Origin: Streptomyces niger | GTDB lineage: Bacteria; Actinomycetota; Actinomycetes; Streptomycetales; Streptomycetaceae | Length of the DNA stretch: 51,649 bases | NCBI RefSeq assembly: GCF_000718305.1 | Contig: NZ_JOFQ01000033.1 | Span: 1-51,649, forward strand | Reading direction: 5' to 3' | In this document: positions 25,585 through 34,367 of the stretch, one piece after another | Layout of the letters: each line of letters opens with the position of its first letter | Numbering within the stretch: position 1 is the first letter of the stretch | Program-made: the position numbers and the translations under genes | The notes under the pieces: generated by a model | The model's database searches: none | What the model was told of the DNA's origin: nothing | What the model saw: the letters and a program-made list of their open reading frames with translations, nothing else

Positions 25585-27555
25585 TCAGTGGGCTGTGTCG
25601 CCGTGCCAGGCCCCGGCCAGGTCCCGGTAGAGCGGGGAGCGGGTCAGCAGTTCGTCATGGGTGCCGAGCGTGGGGTGGGTACCGTCCAGTACCAGCACGC
25701 GGTCGGCGCGGCGGGCCGAGGAGAGTCGGTGGGCCACCACGATGAGCGTGCCCGGCCGCGCGGCCAGCGCTGCCTCCGCGCGGTCCTCCTCCCGCGGGGA
25801 CAGATGACAGGTCGCTTCGTCGAGCAGGAGCAGCGGGGCGGGGGAGAGGTGGGCGCGGGCGAGGGCGAGGAGCTGACGCTCGCCCAAGGAGAGCCGGTGC
25901 GGTTCCACGGGCGCCGACGGCCCACCGAGCCCGTCCACCAGCCGGTTCAGGTCCAGCGCGTCGAGGGTGGCGCCCAGCTCCTCGTCCGTGGCGTCCGGCC
26001 GCAGGTAGCAGATGTTCTCGCGGACCGATCCGCTGAAGACGTACGCCTCCTGCGGTACGAGCGCACGCCGGTCCGCCAACTCCCGGGCGGGGCGGCCCAC
26101 GACCGTGTCGCCGGCCACGAGGACGTCACCGGCCCCGGGTGTGAGCATCCCGGCGACCAGCGCGGTCAGCGTGGACTTGCCGATCCCGCTGGGTCCCACC
26201 ACGGCCAGGTGCTCCCCGCGCCGTACGGTGAGGTCCAGCCGGTCCAGTACGGGCCGACCCCCGTATCCGAAGGTCACGGAGCGGAGTTCGACCGCGGGCG
26301 GGCACGGCACCGTGACGTCGGGCGCGGGCGTGCTGCGGCGGCTGTGCGCGGTGCCGGTCGTCATCGGAACCGGTCGGTCGGCCGGTACGCCGCCGGTACC
26401 GGGGCGAGGCGCCGGGGAGGCGGTCGGTCCGGCCAGCCGGTCGAGTATCACCAGCAGCCGCGTGCCCGCGGTACCGAGCGCGGTCATCAGCGTGTTGAGG
26501 GCAGGCAGCAGGGACTGCGTCAGATAGGTGAGAGCTCCGAGGAGGGCTCCTGCGGTGACGCCGTTCCGCAGCAGCCACGGCGCCCCGGTCAGCAAGGACA
26601 GCATGGGGAGGTGCGCCGCGACCCCGAGCGCCCCGGTGCGTGCGGCGGACCACCGGGCCAGCGCCCGGGAAGCGGCGGCCTCGGCCGTGACGAGCGCGTC
26701 CAGCTCCCGGGTGGTGCGCGGGCCCGCGCCGCAGGCGGTGATGTCCCGCAGCCCCTCGCAGGCCCGTCCGGCGGCGGCCGCCAGCGCTTCGTCGGCGTCG
26801 AGAAAGGCACGTTGCCACCGGGCCATGGGCGAGAGGGTCAGGAGGAACAGACCGATGCCCAGCGCGAGCGGCAGCAGCACGAACGGCAGCAGCACCGGCG
26901 CGAGCGCACCGAGCCCGAGCAGCGCGCCGACCGCGGTGAACACGAACGAGCGCAGGGTGAGCAGCACCCCGGCGAAGCCGTCCCGCACCGCCTCGGTCTG
27001 CCCGGTGAGCCGGGACACCGACGAGCTGTCCGCGCGGGCGGGGTCGGTGAGCGCGTCGTCCAGCGCACGCTGCACCGTCCGCCGTACGAGCCCGTTGCGC
27101 AGCGGTTCCACCAGCCCGGCCAGGCCGGCGAACACTCCCCGCACGGCGCAGCCGCCGAGTACGATGCCCGTTGCCGAGGCCGCCAGCCAGAGCAGGCCGG
27201 CCACCGGACGGCCCGCCAGGAAGCCGTCGTCCAGGGCGCGCGCCGCGCCGTACCCGCCGAGGAAGGTCTGCCCGGACTCCAGCAGTGACCAGCCCGCGAG
27301 CACGGCGAGGGAGCGGCGGTGCCGCCCCAGGAAGCGGCGCCCGGGACGCCGGAGCCGCCGCAGTGGCCCCCGCGCCGTGGCATTCGGCTCCGGAGATGCC
27401 TTCGTATGGCTCGTACGGGGAGACGTCGTACAGTCAGATTCCGTACGGGGAGGTTCCGTGCGGTCAGGTTCCGTACGGGGAGGCTCCGTACCGGGAGGTT
27501 CCGTACGGGGAGGTGTCGCGCGGGAAGGTGTCGCGCGCTCGTGAAGCGCGCTCAC
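25585..27555 (-). CDS. ramB: ABC exporter half, RamB-like (SapB-type lanthipeptide export)
   Basis: A 656-residue fused membrane/ATPase exporter. GTG 27555 overlaps the stop of the upstream transporter by 4 nt (GTGA). A Pro/Thr/Arg-rich N-terminal extension with TEPPR-type repeats (about residues 7-45) precedes the membrane domain (about 70-350). The ATPase domain has Walker A GPSGIGKST, signature LSLGERQLLALARA (LSxGE rather than LSGGQ), Walker B LLLLDEAT and switch VAHR. It is the last gene of ramC-ramS-ramA-ramB, so with RamA it should form a heterodimeric exporter for the processed peptide. The repeat-rich extension is unusual for this family. No terminator stronger than a short GCCCCC/GGGGGC hairpin at 25501-25515 was seen downstream. 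Confidence 0.87.
   Translation of the reverse strand: MSALHERATPSRATPPRTEPPGTEPPRTEPDRTEPPRTESDCTTSPRTSHTKASPEPNATARGPLRRLRRPGRRFLGRHRRSLAVLAGWSLLESGQTFLGGYGAARALDDGFLAGRPVAGLLWLAASATGIVLGGCAVRGVFAGLAGLVEPLRNGLVRRTVQRALDDALTDPARADSSSVSRLTGQTEAVRDGFAGVLLTLRSFVFTAVGALLGLGALAPVLLPFVLLPLALGIGLFLLTLSPMARWQRAFLDADEALAAAAGRACEGLRDITACGAGPRTTRELDALVTAEAAASRALARWSAARTGALGVAAHLPMLSLLTGAPWLLRNGVTAGALLGALTYLTQSLLPALNTLMTALGTAGTRLLVILDRLAGPTASPAPRPGTGGVPADRPVPMTTGTAHSRRSTPAPDVTVPCPPAVELRSVTFGYGGRPVLDRLDLTVRRGEHLAVVGPSGIGKSTLTALVAGMLTPGAGDVLVAGDTVVGRPARELADRRALVPQEAYVFSGSVRENICYLRPDATDEELGATLDALDLNRLVDGLGGPSAPVEPHRLSLGERQLLALARAHLSPAPLLLLDEATCHLSPREEDRAEAALAARPGTLIVVAHRLSSARRADRVLVLDGTHPTLGTHDELLTRSPLYRDLAGAWHGDTAH
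27420..27515. repeat. 15-bp tandem repeats in the ramB 5' coding region
   Basis: About six imperfect copies of a 15-bp unit (gaggttccgtacggg type) encode the TEPPR/TEPDR repeats in the N-terminal extension of RamB. The period keeps the reading frame. Copies differ by one or two bases, as expected for slippage-derived repeats. Confidence 0.75.
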
Positions 27556-29303
27556 CGCTCGGCTCCGGTTGCCGTGGGCATCGGCGGGCCCGTTGTGGTG
27601 AAGTTGGCGCGGTAGTCCGGGTCCTGCCACAGTTGCTGATGACTCCCGGTGGCCCGTATTCTCCCGCGCTCCAGCCAGACCACCGTGTCGGCGAGGGCCG
27701 CACACGACGGCCGGTGCGCCACGATGAGCCGGGTGGGGGCCCGTACCGTCGAGAGCAGCGCGCGGTTGACCTGCTGCTCGGTGACCGTATCGAGGCTGGA
27801 CGTGGCGTCGTCCATGATCAGCAGGCGTTCGCCGCCCACGAACGCGCGGGCCAGGCCCAGCCGTTGGCGTTCGCCGCCGGAGAGCGGAGCCGCATCCAGG
27901 CGGGTGCGGTAACCCTCCGGCAGCAGCGTGACGAAGCCGTCCGCACCGGCCGCGCGCGCCGCCTCCCGTACCTCCGGTGGCGTCGGCCGCCGTGGGCCGC
28001 AGGCGAGGGCCTCCTCGACGGTCGGCCCGAAGAGCACGGGGCGCGCGAACGCGGTGCCGATCGCCCGCCGGGTCTCCTCGTACGTCAGGTCCGGCAACGG
28101 TACGCCGTCGAGGAGTACCGTGCCGGTGTCCGGGTCGAGCAGCCGCCCCGCCACCGCGGCCAGCAGCGTCTTGCCGGAGCCCGACGGGCCGACGACGGCC
28201 GTGGTCGTGCCGCCCGGCAGCCGCAGCGCGGGGACGTCCAGCAGCCGCTTGCCGTCCCGGTCGACGACGACGTCACGCAGTTCCAGCGCGCCGTTGCCAT
28301 CCGCCGGAAGGCACGCGCCTCCGTGACGCAGCGGCGGCAGCTCCTCCAGCACTGCTGCGCGGTGGGCCGCGGCACGCCCCCGGACCAGCGCGTTGAGTGC
28401 GCCGGTGACCGTACCGACACCTGCCGCCAGGGTCCCGTAACGGGACAGCGCGAGCAGGTCGCCGACGCTGAGCTGCCCCGCGGCCAGCCGGAGCCCGCCC
28501 ACGGCGAGGACGACGGTGGTCAGCACCGGCATCAGGACGCCGCCGCGCGCCATGGCGCGTCCGTAGACCCGCCACATGCGGCGGCCCTGCGCGTCGAGTT
28601 CGGGCAGAGGGGAGAGCACACGGTCCCGTTCCCGGTCACCGGTACCGGCCGCGGCGATGGTCCGCGCGCCGGCCAGCGCCTCGCCCAGCCGGCCCGCGAT
28701 CGCGGCCTGCAGACGCTGGTACGCGGCGTTGCTCTCGGCGGTGCCCCGGACGAACGTACGCAGGAGGAGCAGCAGCAAGGGCACGCCGGTCAGAAAGGCC
28801 ACCGCGGTCCACGCGTCGATGGCGAACAGGGCCACCAGCGCCCCCACCGGTGGGAGCGCCGCGGTCACGACGGTCACCGCCGTGACGGGCACGGTCCCCG
28901 CGTCGGCGGTGTTGGCGGTCAGCCGGGTGGTCAGGTCTCCGGCGCCGATCGAACCGGCGCGGTGCGGTGCGGCCGCCAGCAGCCGGCGGGTGCCGCGGTG
29001 CCGCAGCCATGCGGTGGAGCGGGCCGTGGCCGTACCGCCGAGCCAGGCCACGGCGGCGTCCAGCCCGATCTCCGCGGCGAGCAGTGCGGCGCAGAGCAGT
29101 ACCGCGCCGCTGCCGTCCGTACCGCCGGAAAGCAGTACATCGACGGCGTGGCCCAGCGCCGTGGGCACGGTGAGCGCCGCACCCGAGGCCGCGACGGAGC
29201 AGAGCGCCACCGCCACGAGTCGCCCCGCACTGTGCCGGGTAGCGGCCCGCAGCAGGGGGCCGGGGGCGCCCGTCTCCGCCGCGGTCGCCGTGGGCGAGCC
29301 CAT
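27552..29303 (-). CDS. ramA: ABC exporter half, RamA-like (SapB-type lanthipeptide export)
   Basis: A 583-residue fused exporter subunit. ATG 29303 has AGGAGG 4-5 nt upstream; the open frame extends further up, but only through repeat DNA. Membrane domain about residues 30-300. The ATPase domain has Walker A GPSGSGKTLL, signature LSGGERQRLGLARA, Walker B LLIMDDATSSLD and VAHR. It pairs with RamB, whose start overlaps its stop. It is separated from ramS by 245 bp containing two hairpins and a tandem repeat, so it is probably expressed by partial readthrough from the ramCS transcript. Confidence 0.87.
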   Translation of the reverse strand: MGSPTATAAETGAPGPLLRAATRHSAGRLVAVALCSVAASGAALTVPTALGHAVDVLLSGGTDGSGAVLLCAALLAAEIGLDAAVAWLGGTATARSTAWLRHRGTRRLLAAAPHRAGSIGAGDLTTRLTANTADAGTVPVTAVTVVTAALPPVGALVALFAIDAWTAVAFLTGVPLLLLLLRTFVRGTAESNAAYQRLQAAIAGRLGEALAGARTIAAAGTGDRERDRVLSPLPELDAQGRRMWRVYGRAMARGGVLMPVLTTVVLAVGGLRLAAGQLSVGDLLALSRYGTLAAGVGTVTGALNALVRGRAAAHRAAVLEELPPLRHGGACLPADGNGALELRDVVVDRDGKRLLDVPALRLPGGTTTAVVGPSGSGKTLLAAVAGRLLDPDTGTVLLDGVPLPDLTYEETRRAIGTAFARPVLFGPTVEEALACGPRRPTPPEVREAARAAGADGFVTLLPEGYRTRLDAAPLSGGERQRLGLARAFVGGERLLIMDDATSSLDTVTEQQVNRALLSTVRAPTRLIVAHRPSCAALADTVVWLERGRIRATGSHQQLWQDPDYRANFTTTGPPMPTATGAER

Positions 29304-29314
29304 GGTTCCTCCTG

Positions 29315-29447
29315 AGAGAGCGCGGGAACGACCGTTGAGTGAGCGGCGAACGACCGCTGGGAGAGCGGGGAACGACCGCTGAGTGAGCGCGGGATCGACC
29401 GCTGAGTGAGCGCGGATCGACCGCTGGGAGAGTGCGGGAACGACCGG
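29315..29447. repeat. Six tandem 22-23 bp repeats upstream of ramA
   Basis: Six units of the type gagtgagcgcgggaacgacc plus gct lie between the ramA ribosome binding site and the terminator-like hairpin. They alternate gagtgagcg and gggagagcg beginnings, with gaacgaccgct or gatcgaccgct ends. They are non-coding for ramA. They could be protein binding sites, an RNA element or neutral slippage DNA. Confidence 0.8.
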
Positions 29448-29479
29448 TTCCGGGCGGATCGGAGTCCGCCCGGAACCGG
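29444..29479 (-). terminator. Attenuator-like hairpin between ramS and ramA
   Basis: Perfect 15-bp stem CCGGTTCCGGGCGGA / TCCGCCCGGAACCGG with a 6-nt loop, about 70 bp downstream of the ramS stop. There is no U-tract, as is usual in Streptomyces. It should reduce transcription into ramAB relative to ramCS, matching the need for much more precursor peptide than transporter. Confidence 0.65.
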
Positions 29480-29497
29480 AGGGCCGTCCCTTCACCG

Positions 29498-29519
29498 GGC
29501 GCCGGCCGGGGCCGGCGCC
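29498..29519 (-). terminator. Second GC hairpin downstream of ramS
   Basis: Perfect 10-bp stem GGCGCCGGCC / GGCCGGCGCC with a 2-nt centre, 30 bp after the ramS stop and directly before the larger hairpin. The two probably act in tandem as a terminator or as a 3' stabiliser of the ramCS mRNA. Confidence 0.5.
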
Positions 29520-29548
29520 TCAGCGGCCGGACGAAGGACGGACCTGCG

Positions 29549-29680
29549 TCACGGGGTGCAGGCGACGACGCTGAGGGAGCTGTACTCGCAGATGAGCAGG
29601 GACACCTGGCTGCCGTGGGCCAGATCGCCGGCGGCTTCCTCGGTGGGGGTGTCCATCGCCTGAAGGTCGAGCAGTGCCAT
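29549..29680 (-). CDS. ramS: Class III lanthipeptide precursor, SapB/AmfS-like
   Basis: A 43-residue precursor, MALLDLQAMDTPTEEAAGDL then AHGSQVSLLICEYSSLSVVA and CTP. The leader has the LLDLQ box recognised by class III synthetases. The core carries two S-x2-S-x3-C motifs: S24/S27/C31 and S34/S37/C41. In SapB the same layout gives two lanthionine rings and two dehydroalanines, an amphiphilic peptide that lowers surface tension and lets aerial hyphae rise. ATG 29680 has GAAAGG upstream. It sits between ramC (gap 41 nt) and ramA, exactly as in known ram/amf clusters. Confidence 0.95.
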   Translation of the reverse strand: MALLDLQAMDTPTEEAAGDLAHGSQVSLLICEYSSLSVVACTP

Positions 29681-29721
29681 GACTGTTACCTTTCTGGGGA
29701 CTGAGCGGTGTGTTGGTTGTG

Positions 29722-32349
29722 CTACTTGCCATCGGCCCCTGGCTGGGACCGGTCCGTGGGCCGCCGCAGCGGCGGGAGGAAGGGCAGGTGCGCCCGGTCG
29801 GGGCGGTGCACACTGCCAAGGGCGAGCAGACACCCGGCGGTACCGGTGGACAGGTCCATCGACAGCCGGGACAGCTGCTCCCCGGGGAACGCGAGCTGCC
29901 CCTGGTAGGGGATCGCGTGCCAGGCGAGGAGCTCGGACTGGCGGACCACGTCCTGGTGTCTGCCGTCGCCGGGTGCGGACGTCCGGGCGAGGTGCAGGAT
30001 CAGGCCCGCAACGCCCCGGAAGAGCCCCGGCTGGATGTAGAAGGAGGAGCGCGCGGCCTGGCGGATCTCCGCCCGCGCCGTGGCGAACTCCCCGTCCTCG
30101 CGGTGGACGAGGTAGTCGTCGAGGACCATGCCGATGCCCACGCTGCCGCCACCGAGGTACGGCATCGTACGGCGCGGCTCGCGGACCAGCAGCGCCCCGC
30201 GGTCGTCGCGGACGCAGCGGGTCAGGTCGCTGCGGAGCGCCGTTGCCGCGGCGTCCAGGAGGGCGGGGTCCCCGGTGTGTTCGTAAAGGCGGAGGAAGAG
30301 CAGCGCGGGCCCGGCGGCGCCGTGCAGCAGACCGGCGCGCGCGTTGCCGGCGGGCTCGGCGGAGAGGCGGTCGGCGGTCAGCTGGGCGCAGCGCAGCGCG
30401 GTGTCATGGAGCGTGGGTTCCTCAAGGAGCCGGGCCAGCTCCAGCAGGGCGAGGCCTACCCCGGCCAGCCCGGAGTGCAGGCCGGTGTTCAGGCCGTCCA
30501 GCGGCTGCCTGGCGACCAGGTGCGCGAGTTCGGTGGCCGCCGCGCGGTGTCCCAGTCCCGCCAGGGTCCAGGCGATGCCGGACAGCCCGTCGTAGAAGCC
30601 GACCGGCGTCCCGGTCTCGGGTTCTTTGCTGCGCAGCAGCAGCCACTCCTCGGCGTCCTCGCAGCGGACGTCCGCGCTCTGCAGTGCGTACAGCACGCCG
30701 GCGGTGCCGTACCCGAAGGACTGGCCGCCGCACGGTGTGGCGAACTGGGCGATGTCGCCCGGGAAGTAGCGGTCGCTGCGCTGCGGCGTGGCGGAGGCGA
30801 GGACGGCCCGCACCATGGAGTCCCGCGCCGCGGGCCAGTCGCCGGGACGCACCGGCAGGTACGCGGGCGGCACCGCCGTGGCGGACGGGGAGATACCTGT
30901 TGAGGTACCTGTGGAGGTACTTGGAGAGGTACCGGTGATTTCCCCGACCGCCCGGTCGAGCGCCTCGCGTCGTACCGGATACCGGTCGGCGATGATGTCC
31001 GCCAGGTGTCCCGCCTTGGTGCGGTCGAGCGGGAAGAGGGTGGTGAGCGGGGCGAACAGCGCCAGTCTCAGGCAGGCCAGCGCGTACCGGTCGATCTCCG
31101 TCCCGCGGCGGTCGGCGGGGGCGACGAACGCGGGGTTGGCCACCACCTGGCGCCGCATCTCCTCGGCTGGTGAGGCGGACTCGAAGTCGAGGAGGGTGAC
31201 CGAGGACCCGTCCGGCGAGACCATCACATTGCTCATGTGCAGGTCACCGAAGACCAGCCCCCGGTCGTTGACCTGCCGCACCGCCCGCTCCACCAGCCCG
31301 TACATCCGCTCCGCCCACTCCGTGTGCGCGGCGAGCCGGTCGGCCGGCGGATCCGTTTCGGAGAGGGGGAACTGCCGCGCGAAGGCAGTGTTGAGCGTGG
31401 TGCCTTCGACGTACTCCAGCACCAGGAAGTGGTGCTCGCCGAGGGCGAAGGCGTCCAGCACCTGCGGTACGCAGTCCAGGCCCGCCAGCCGCTCCAGTGC
31501 CCACTGCTCACGGCGCAGCCGGCTCACCGCGTCGGCGCCGTCGGCCGCGAGCCCCGCGTGCGGGCGGCCCTCCTTGAGCACCACCGGCCGTCCGGTGCGC
31601 CGGTCGCGGCCCGCATAGACGCCACCGCCGTTGGAGAAGTGCAGCGCTCGCTCGATGACGTACGGCAGGTCGGCCAGGCTCTGCGCGGAACGCGCCGCCA
31701 GGTGCGGGGCGAGGAACTCCGGCGGGGAAACCCACTCCGGCAGCCGGAACGACGGACCGCGCAGATCGGGTACGAGCTCCCCCGCCGGATCCGCGACGGC
31801 GGGGACGAGTTCACCGTTGTCACCGTGACAGTAGCGCCGGGCGAACGCGCCGTAACGCACGTGCACCGGGCCGTCACCCCAGCGCAGATCGCTCAGGACG
31901 TACGGGCCGTGCTCGCCGGCCAGCAGCCGGTCCAGCTCCCGCGCCGTCTCCTCGCAGTGCCTGTCGTCCACGGGGTACACCGTGATGAACTTGCCGCTGC
32001 TCGCGCGGTCGGCGTACTTGGCGTTCTTGATGTGGAGCAGGTACCGGCTCGGCACGAACTTGAACGCGATCCGCTGCGCGAAGCAGTACTCGGTGACCGT
32101 GCGCAGCACCGTGCAGGCGTTGTCCAGGCCCGCGGAGACATGGATTTTCCAGCCCTGGGCGGGGAGGCGCATGCCGGTCGGCGACAACGCCGTCCAGTCG
32201 CCGCTGTGCAGCTCCTCCCACCCCTCCGGGGCCGCGGGGCACGCCGCTTCCTCGAAAAGGCCGCCGCCCTGCTGCTTCTCCGTCACCCGGCGCGGGGCGT
32301 CGTAGAACCAGCGGTCGGCGTCGCAATAAGCGGCGTACTCCGGATTCAT
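29722..32349 (-). CDS. ramC: Class III lanthipeptide synthetase, RamC/AmfT-like
   Basis: An 875-residue trifunctional enzyme that phosphorylates Ser in RamS, eliminates phosphate to dehydroalanine and closes the lanthionine rings. The N-terminal lyase-like region (about 1-210) starts MNPEYAAYCDADRWFYDAPR. The Ser/Thr-kinase-like domain (about 220-500) has a Gly-rich loop and Lys (GGGVYAGRDRRTGRPVVLKE), a catalytic loop VFGDLHMSNVMV and a DFE metal motif (LLDFESA). The LanC-like cyclase domain (about 540-875) has GFYDGLSGIAWTLAGLGHR, LHSGLAGVGLALLELA and LLHGAAGPALLFLRLYE. The class III cyclase lacks the zinc ligands of true LanC. ATG 32349 is used (GGGTGGG upstream); the frame is open further up without conserved sequence. 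First gene of the operon. Confidence 0.93.
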   Translation of the reverse strand: MNPEYAAYCDADRWFYDAPRRVTEKQQGGGLFEEAACPAAPEGWEELHSGDWTALSPTGMRLPAQGWKIHVSAGLDNACTVLRTVTEYCFAQRIAFKFVPSRYLLHIKNAKYADRASSGKFITVYPVDDRHCEETARELDRLLAGEHGPYVLSDLRWGDGPVHVRYGAFARRYCHGDNGELVPAVADPAGELVPDLRGPSFRLPEWVSPPEFLAPHLAARSAQSLADLPYVIERALHFSNGGGVYAGRDRRTGRPVVLKEGRPHAGLAADGADAVSRLRREQWALERLAGLDCVPQVLDAFALGEHHFLVLEYVEGTTLNTAFARQFPLSETDPPADRLAAHTEWAERMYGLVERAVRQVNDRGLVFGDLHMSNVMVSPDGSSVTLLDFESASPAEEMRRQVVANPAFVAPADRRGTEIDRYALACLRLALFAPLTTLFPLDRTKAGHLADIIADRYPVRREALDRAVGEITGTSPSTSTGTSTGISPSATAVPPAYLPVRPGDWPAARDSMVRAVLASATPQRSDRYFPGDIAQFATPCGGQSFGYGTAGVLYALQSADVRCEDAEEWLLLRSKEPETGTPVGFYDGLSGIAWTLAGLGHRAAATELAHLVARQPLDGLNTGLHSGLAGVGLALLELARLLEEPTLHDTALRCAQLTADRLSAEPAGNARAGLLHGAAGPALLFLRLYEHTGDPALLDAAATALRSDLTRCVRDDRGALLVREPRRTMPYLGGGSVGIGMVLDDYLVHREDGEFATARAEIRQAARSSFYIQPGLFRGVAGLILHLARTSAPGDGRHQDVVRQSELLAWHAIPYQGQLAFPGEQLSRLSMDLSTGTAGCLLALGSVHRPDRAHLPFLPPLRRPTDRSQPGADGK

Positions 32350-32889
32350 GCCCACCCCCGCGTTGTTCCTCGGACCGTCGCCAATGGCCGGGAGCGGCAC
32401 TGCATTTGCGCCACGTTCCCGGCACAGCGACGTTCCCACGGGAACGGCGGGCACCAACATTCACAAATGTCACCTGATGCCTATGAGAAATGCATATGCC
32501 GAACCCGAGGGACGCGCCGCCCGAACGGTCTGGCCAGGTCAGGAGCGTCGGCACCAGGACGCGCCCGCGCCCCGGCTGCCGCCGGCACCCGGCCATCTGT
32601 CATGCGGTACGTGTCCGACTCGGTCCGGCCCACCGCGCCCACGTCTCGAGGAGGCCAGGCGATCCGGACAAGGAAACGGCCTGCCGTTCGCGGTATGCCG
32701 ACCGAACACCGACGTGGCCACGGCGCGCCCGCACCGGCCGCCCGGCCCGGAGGGCGGCGGGACACGTGCGGTGATGGTGGGCGGCAGGTGGCCTGGTCGG
32801 TGGTTATGGCCGTGGCGTGATCGAGGGATGACTGAGAGCGGAGCGGGCCGTTCGTCCGCTTCCGGCCACTGAGTCTCTGAGGAAGCCGG
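32350..32889 (-). promoter_or_regulatory. ramC upstream region with repeated GGGAACG boxes
   Basis: The 540-bp region that should contain the ramCSAB promoter. On the minus strand two direct copies of GGGAACGT are 17 bp apart (plus-strand ACGTTCCC at 32413-32420 and 32430-32437). The second belongs to a palindrome, CGTTCCC-ac-GGGAACG (32431-32446). An AT-richer stretch (TGACATTTGTGAATG on the minus strand, about 32461-32475) precedes them and could be the promoter core. These are candidate sites for a ram regulator (RamR-type or other). No gene was recognised in the region. Confidence 0.4.
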
Positions 32890-34107
32890 TCACAGCTTGA
32901 GCGCGTCCGCAGTAACCCTGGTAGGGAATTCCGGAAGGACTCGAAGCGCCATGACTGTGCCGTCCTCACGGAAGGACGCCGGGCCCCAGCAAGGTGCGGT
33001 GGTTTCGCTCGGCCAGTCGTTGCGCAGCGCATAGGTCCGGCGCCGGTACTGCTCGACCTCGCCGTCTGCCAGCAGGTCATACAGTTCCTCGGCCATCTCC
33101 GAGAATGCCTCCACACGGACGCCGCCCAGCCGAAAGACATGGTCAGTTCCGACGAAGGTCGTGGAGCCGAACCTGTGCGAGGCGTCGTGAACGCTGGAGG
33201 AGCCCGCGAAGGTGCGCTGCTCGTAGTGACGGCGCCCTTGCTTGGCCGTCAGGTACTGGGCAACCTCACGGCCTGCCCCGGCAAAAGCCAACTGCGCACC
33301 GGCCGCCGTGCGCGCCAGGATCTGTCCGAACCACGCCAAATGCTTCGTGGGTACGGCGAAGGCGTCGTATTCCATTGCCCCAGGTGGAATTGCTCGGCGC
33401 GCTCGCTGCCCCGAGCCAGCTGGCGGAAGGCGGAGCGGTCCGGTTTGCTGGTGCGCTCGGTGGCGACTTGGTGGTTGCCATTGACCGTTACGGCGAAGAC
33501 GGACGAGGGCTCGCCCGGCATCCAGGCCTCGATGAGGTAGTCGGGGCGCGGACGTGCGCCGAGAGTCGGTCGCGAACCGGCTCTGGCGAAGCCGGCCAGC
33601 AGCACCGCGTCGGCGTCGACCGTTGAGATGACACGTTCGGGGCAGCGCTGACGCACCGTCCGTTCCGCGGCGAGTAATCCGAAGGCGCGGCCCAACTCGC
33701 CCGCCTGCATGGCACGGTAGGACCGCTCAGGGCTCTGCCCCTCTTCGGTGAGCGCCAGATGCCCGTTCCTCCTCGCTGCCAGTGCCTGGCAGTACTTCAA
33801 CACCTGCCAGTGCTCCGCCAGGCCCCGCCCGAGTCCTTGCCGGGCCAGGGTGGTCGCCCGGGCGAGCGTGCTGAGCAGCTGCCAGGGCGCCACCGTGAGG
33901 TCCTGGCGATCAGCACGGTCAACCGGCCGCACATCGGGCTTGCGATGGTCGGCCTCCGCAGCCGAGCTGCTCTTCGCACGCTTGCGGTCAATGGCGCGTG
34001 CCGCCTTGTCGATGCTTGTCGATGCCCGTCAGCAGCTCGGCGGTCGAATTCAGGTGCACCTGCGCAGGACGACTCAATCTCTCCAGAACCTCGGCTACGG
34101 CGGTCAC
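32890..34107 (-). pseudogene. Broken gene of unknown function (10-bp duplication plus 1-bp loss)
   Basis: Reading from GTG 34107 (GGGAGGGG upstream), the sequence begins TAVAEVLERLSRPAQVHLNS. A perfect 10-bp tandem duplication, cttgtcgatg twice at 34005-34024, then throws the frame. Removing one copy restores AARAIDRKRAKSSSAAEADH and leads to MRPVDRADRQDLTVAPWQLL (33932 onward). Near 33378 a further single-base loss in a G run shifts the frame again; adding one G joins HLG to AMEYDAFAVPTKHLAWFGQI and runs to the stop at 32890. The repaired product would be about 400 residues, soluble, with no family I recognise. The 1-bp change could be a sequencing error; the 10-bp duplication is less likely to be. 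Confidence 0.75.
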
Positions 34108-34333
34108 GGGCCCCTCCCTCGGCGCTGAAGTGCGCGCTCGCTCTTTGGTTGGCGGTGACGGTAGAGGGAGGTTCCGGGGCGCACCGCACACAAGTACGCA
34201 CCGCCCGTGGAGAAAGAGGCAACGGCGCGCACGAGACCGCGTGTGGCACCGCCCGGTGGCCACGCGGGGTGCTCCGGCTTCGGGGCCCGCTTCGTCGTGC
34301 GCGCGGCCGTCCGTGCGGAAGGGGCGGACTTAA

Positions 34334-34367
34334 ATAGTTGCCTTATCACTAGTATCTTGGCGACTAT
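34334..34367. promoter_or_regulatory. Dyad operator overlapping the PadR gene start
   Basis: Imperfect inverted repeat ATAGTTGCC - 16 bp - GGCGACTAT (one mismatch), centred on a perfect ACTAGT. The right arm overlaps the ATG at 34366. The region is unusually AT-rich for this DNA, so promoter and operator probably coincide. Its position fits autoregulation by the PadR protein. Confidence 0.55.

Noticed and set aside
25588..27288. 566-codon plus-strand frame over ramB
   Set aside because: Antisense shadow of the ABC transporter, with Arg/Gly/Gln-biased composition.
29304..29495. Upstream extension of RamA through the repeat array
   Set aside because: The added residues are repeat-derived, and a good AGGAGG lies just before ATG 29303.
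32481..33140. Search for a RamR-like response regulator upstream of ramC
   Set aside because: Frames here give no receiver or LuxR-type HTH sequence; the DNA is promoter region and part of the broken gene.
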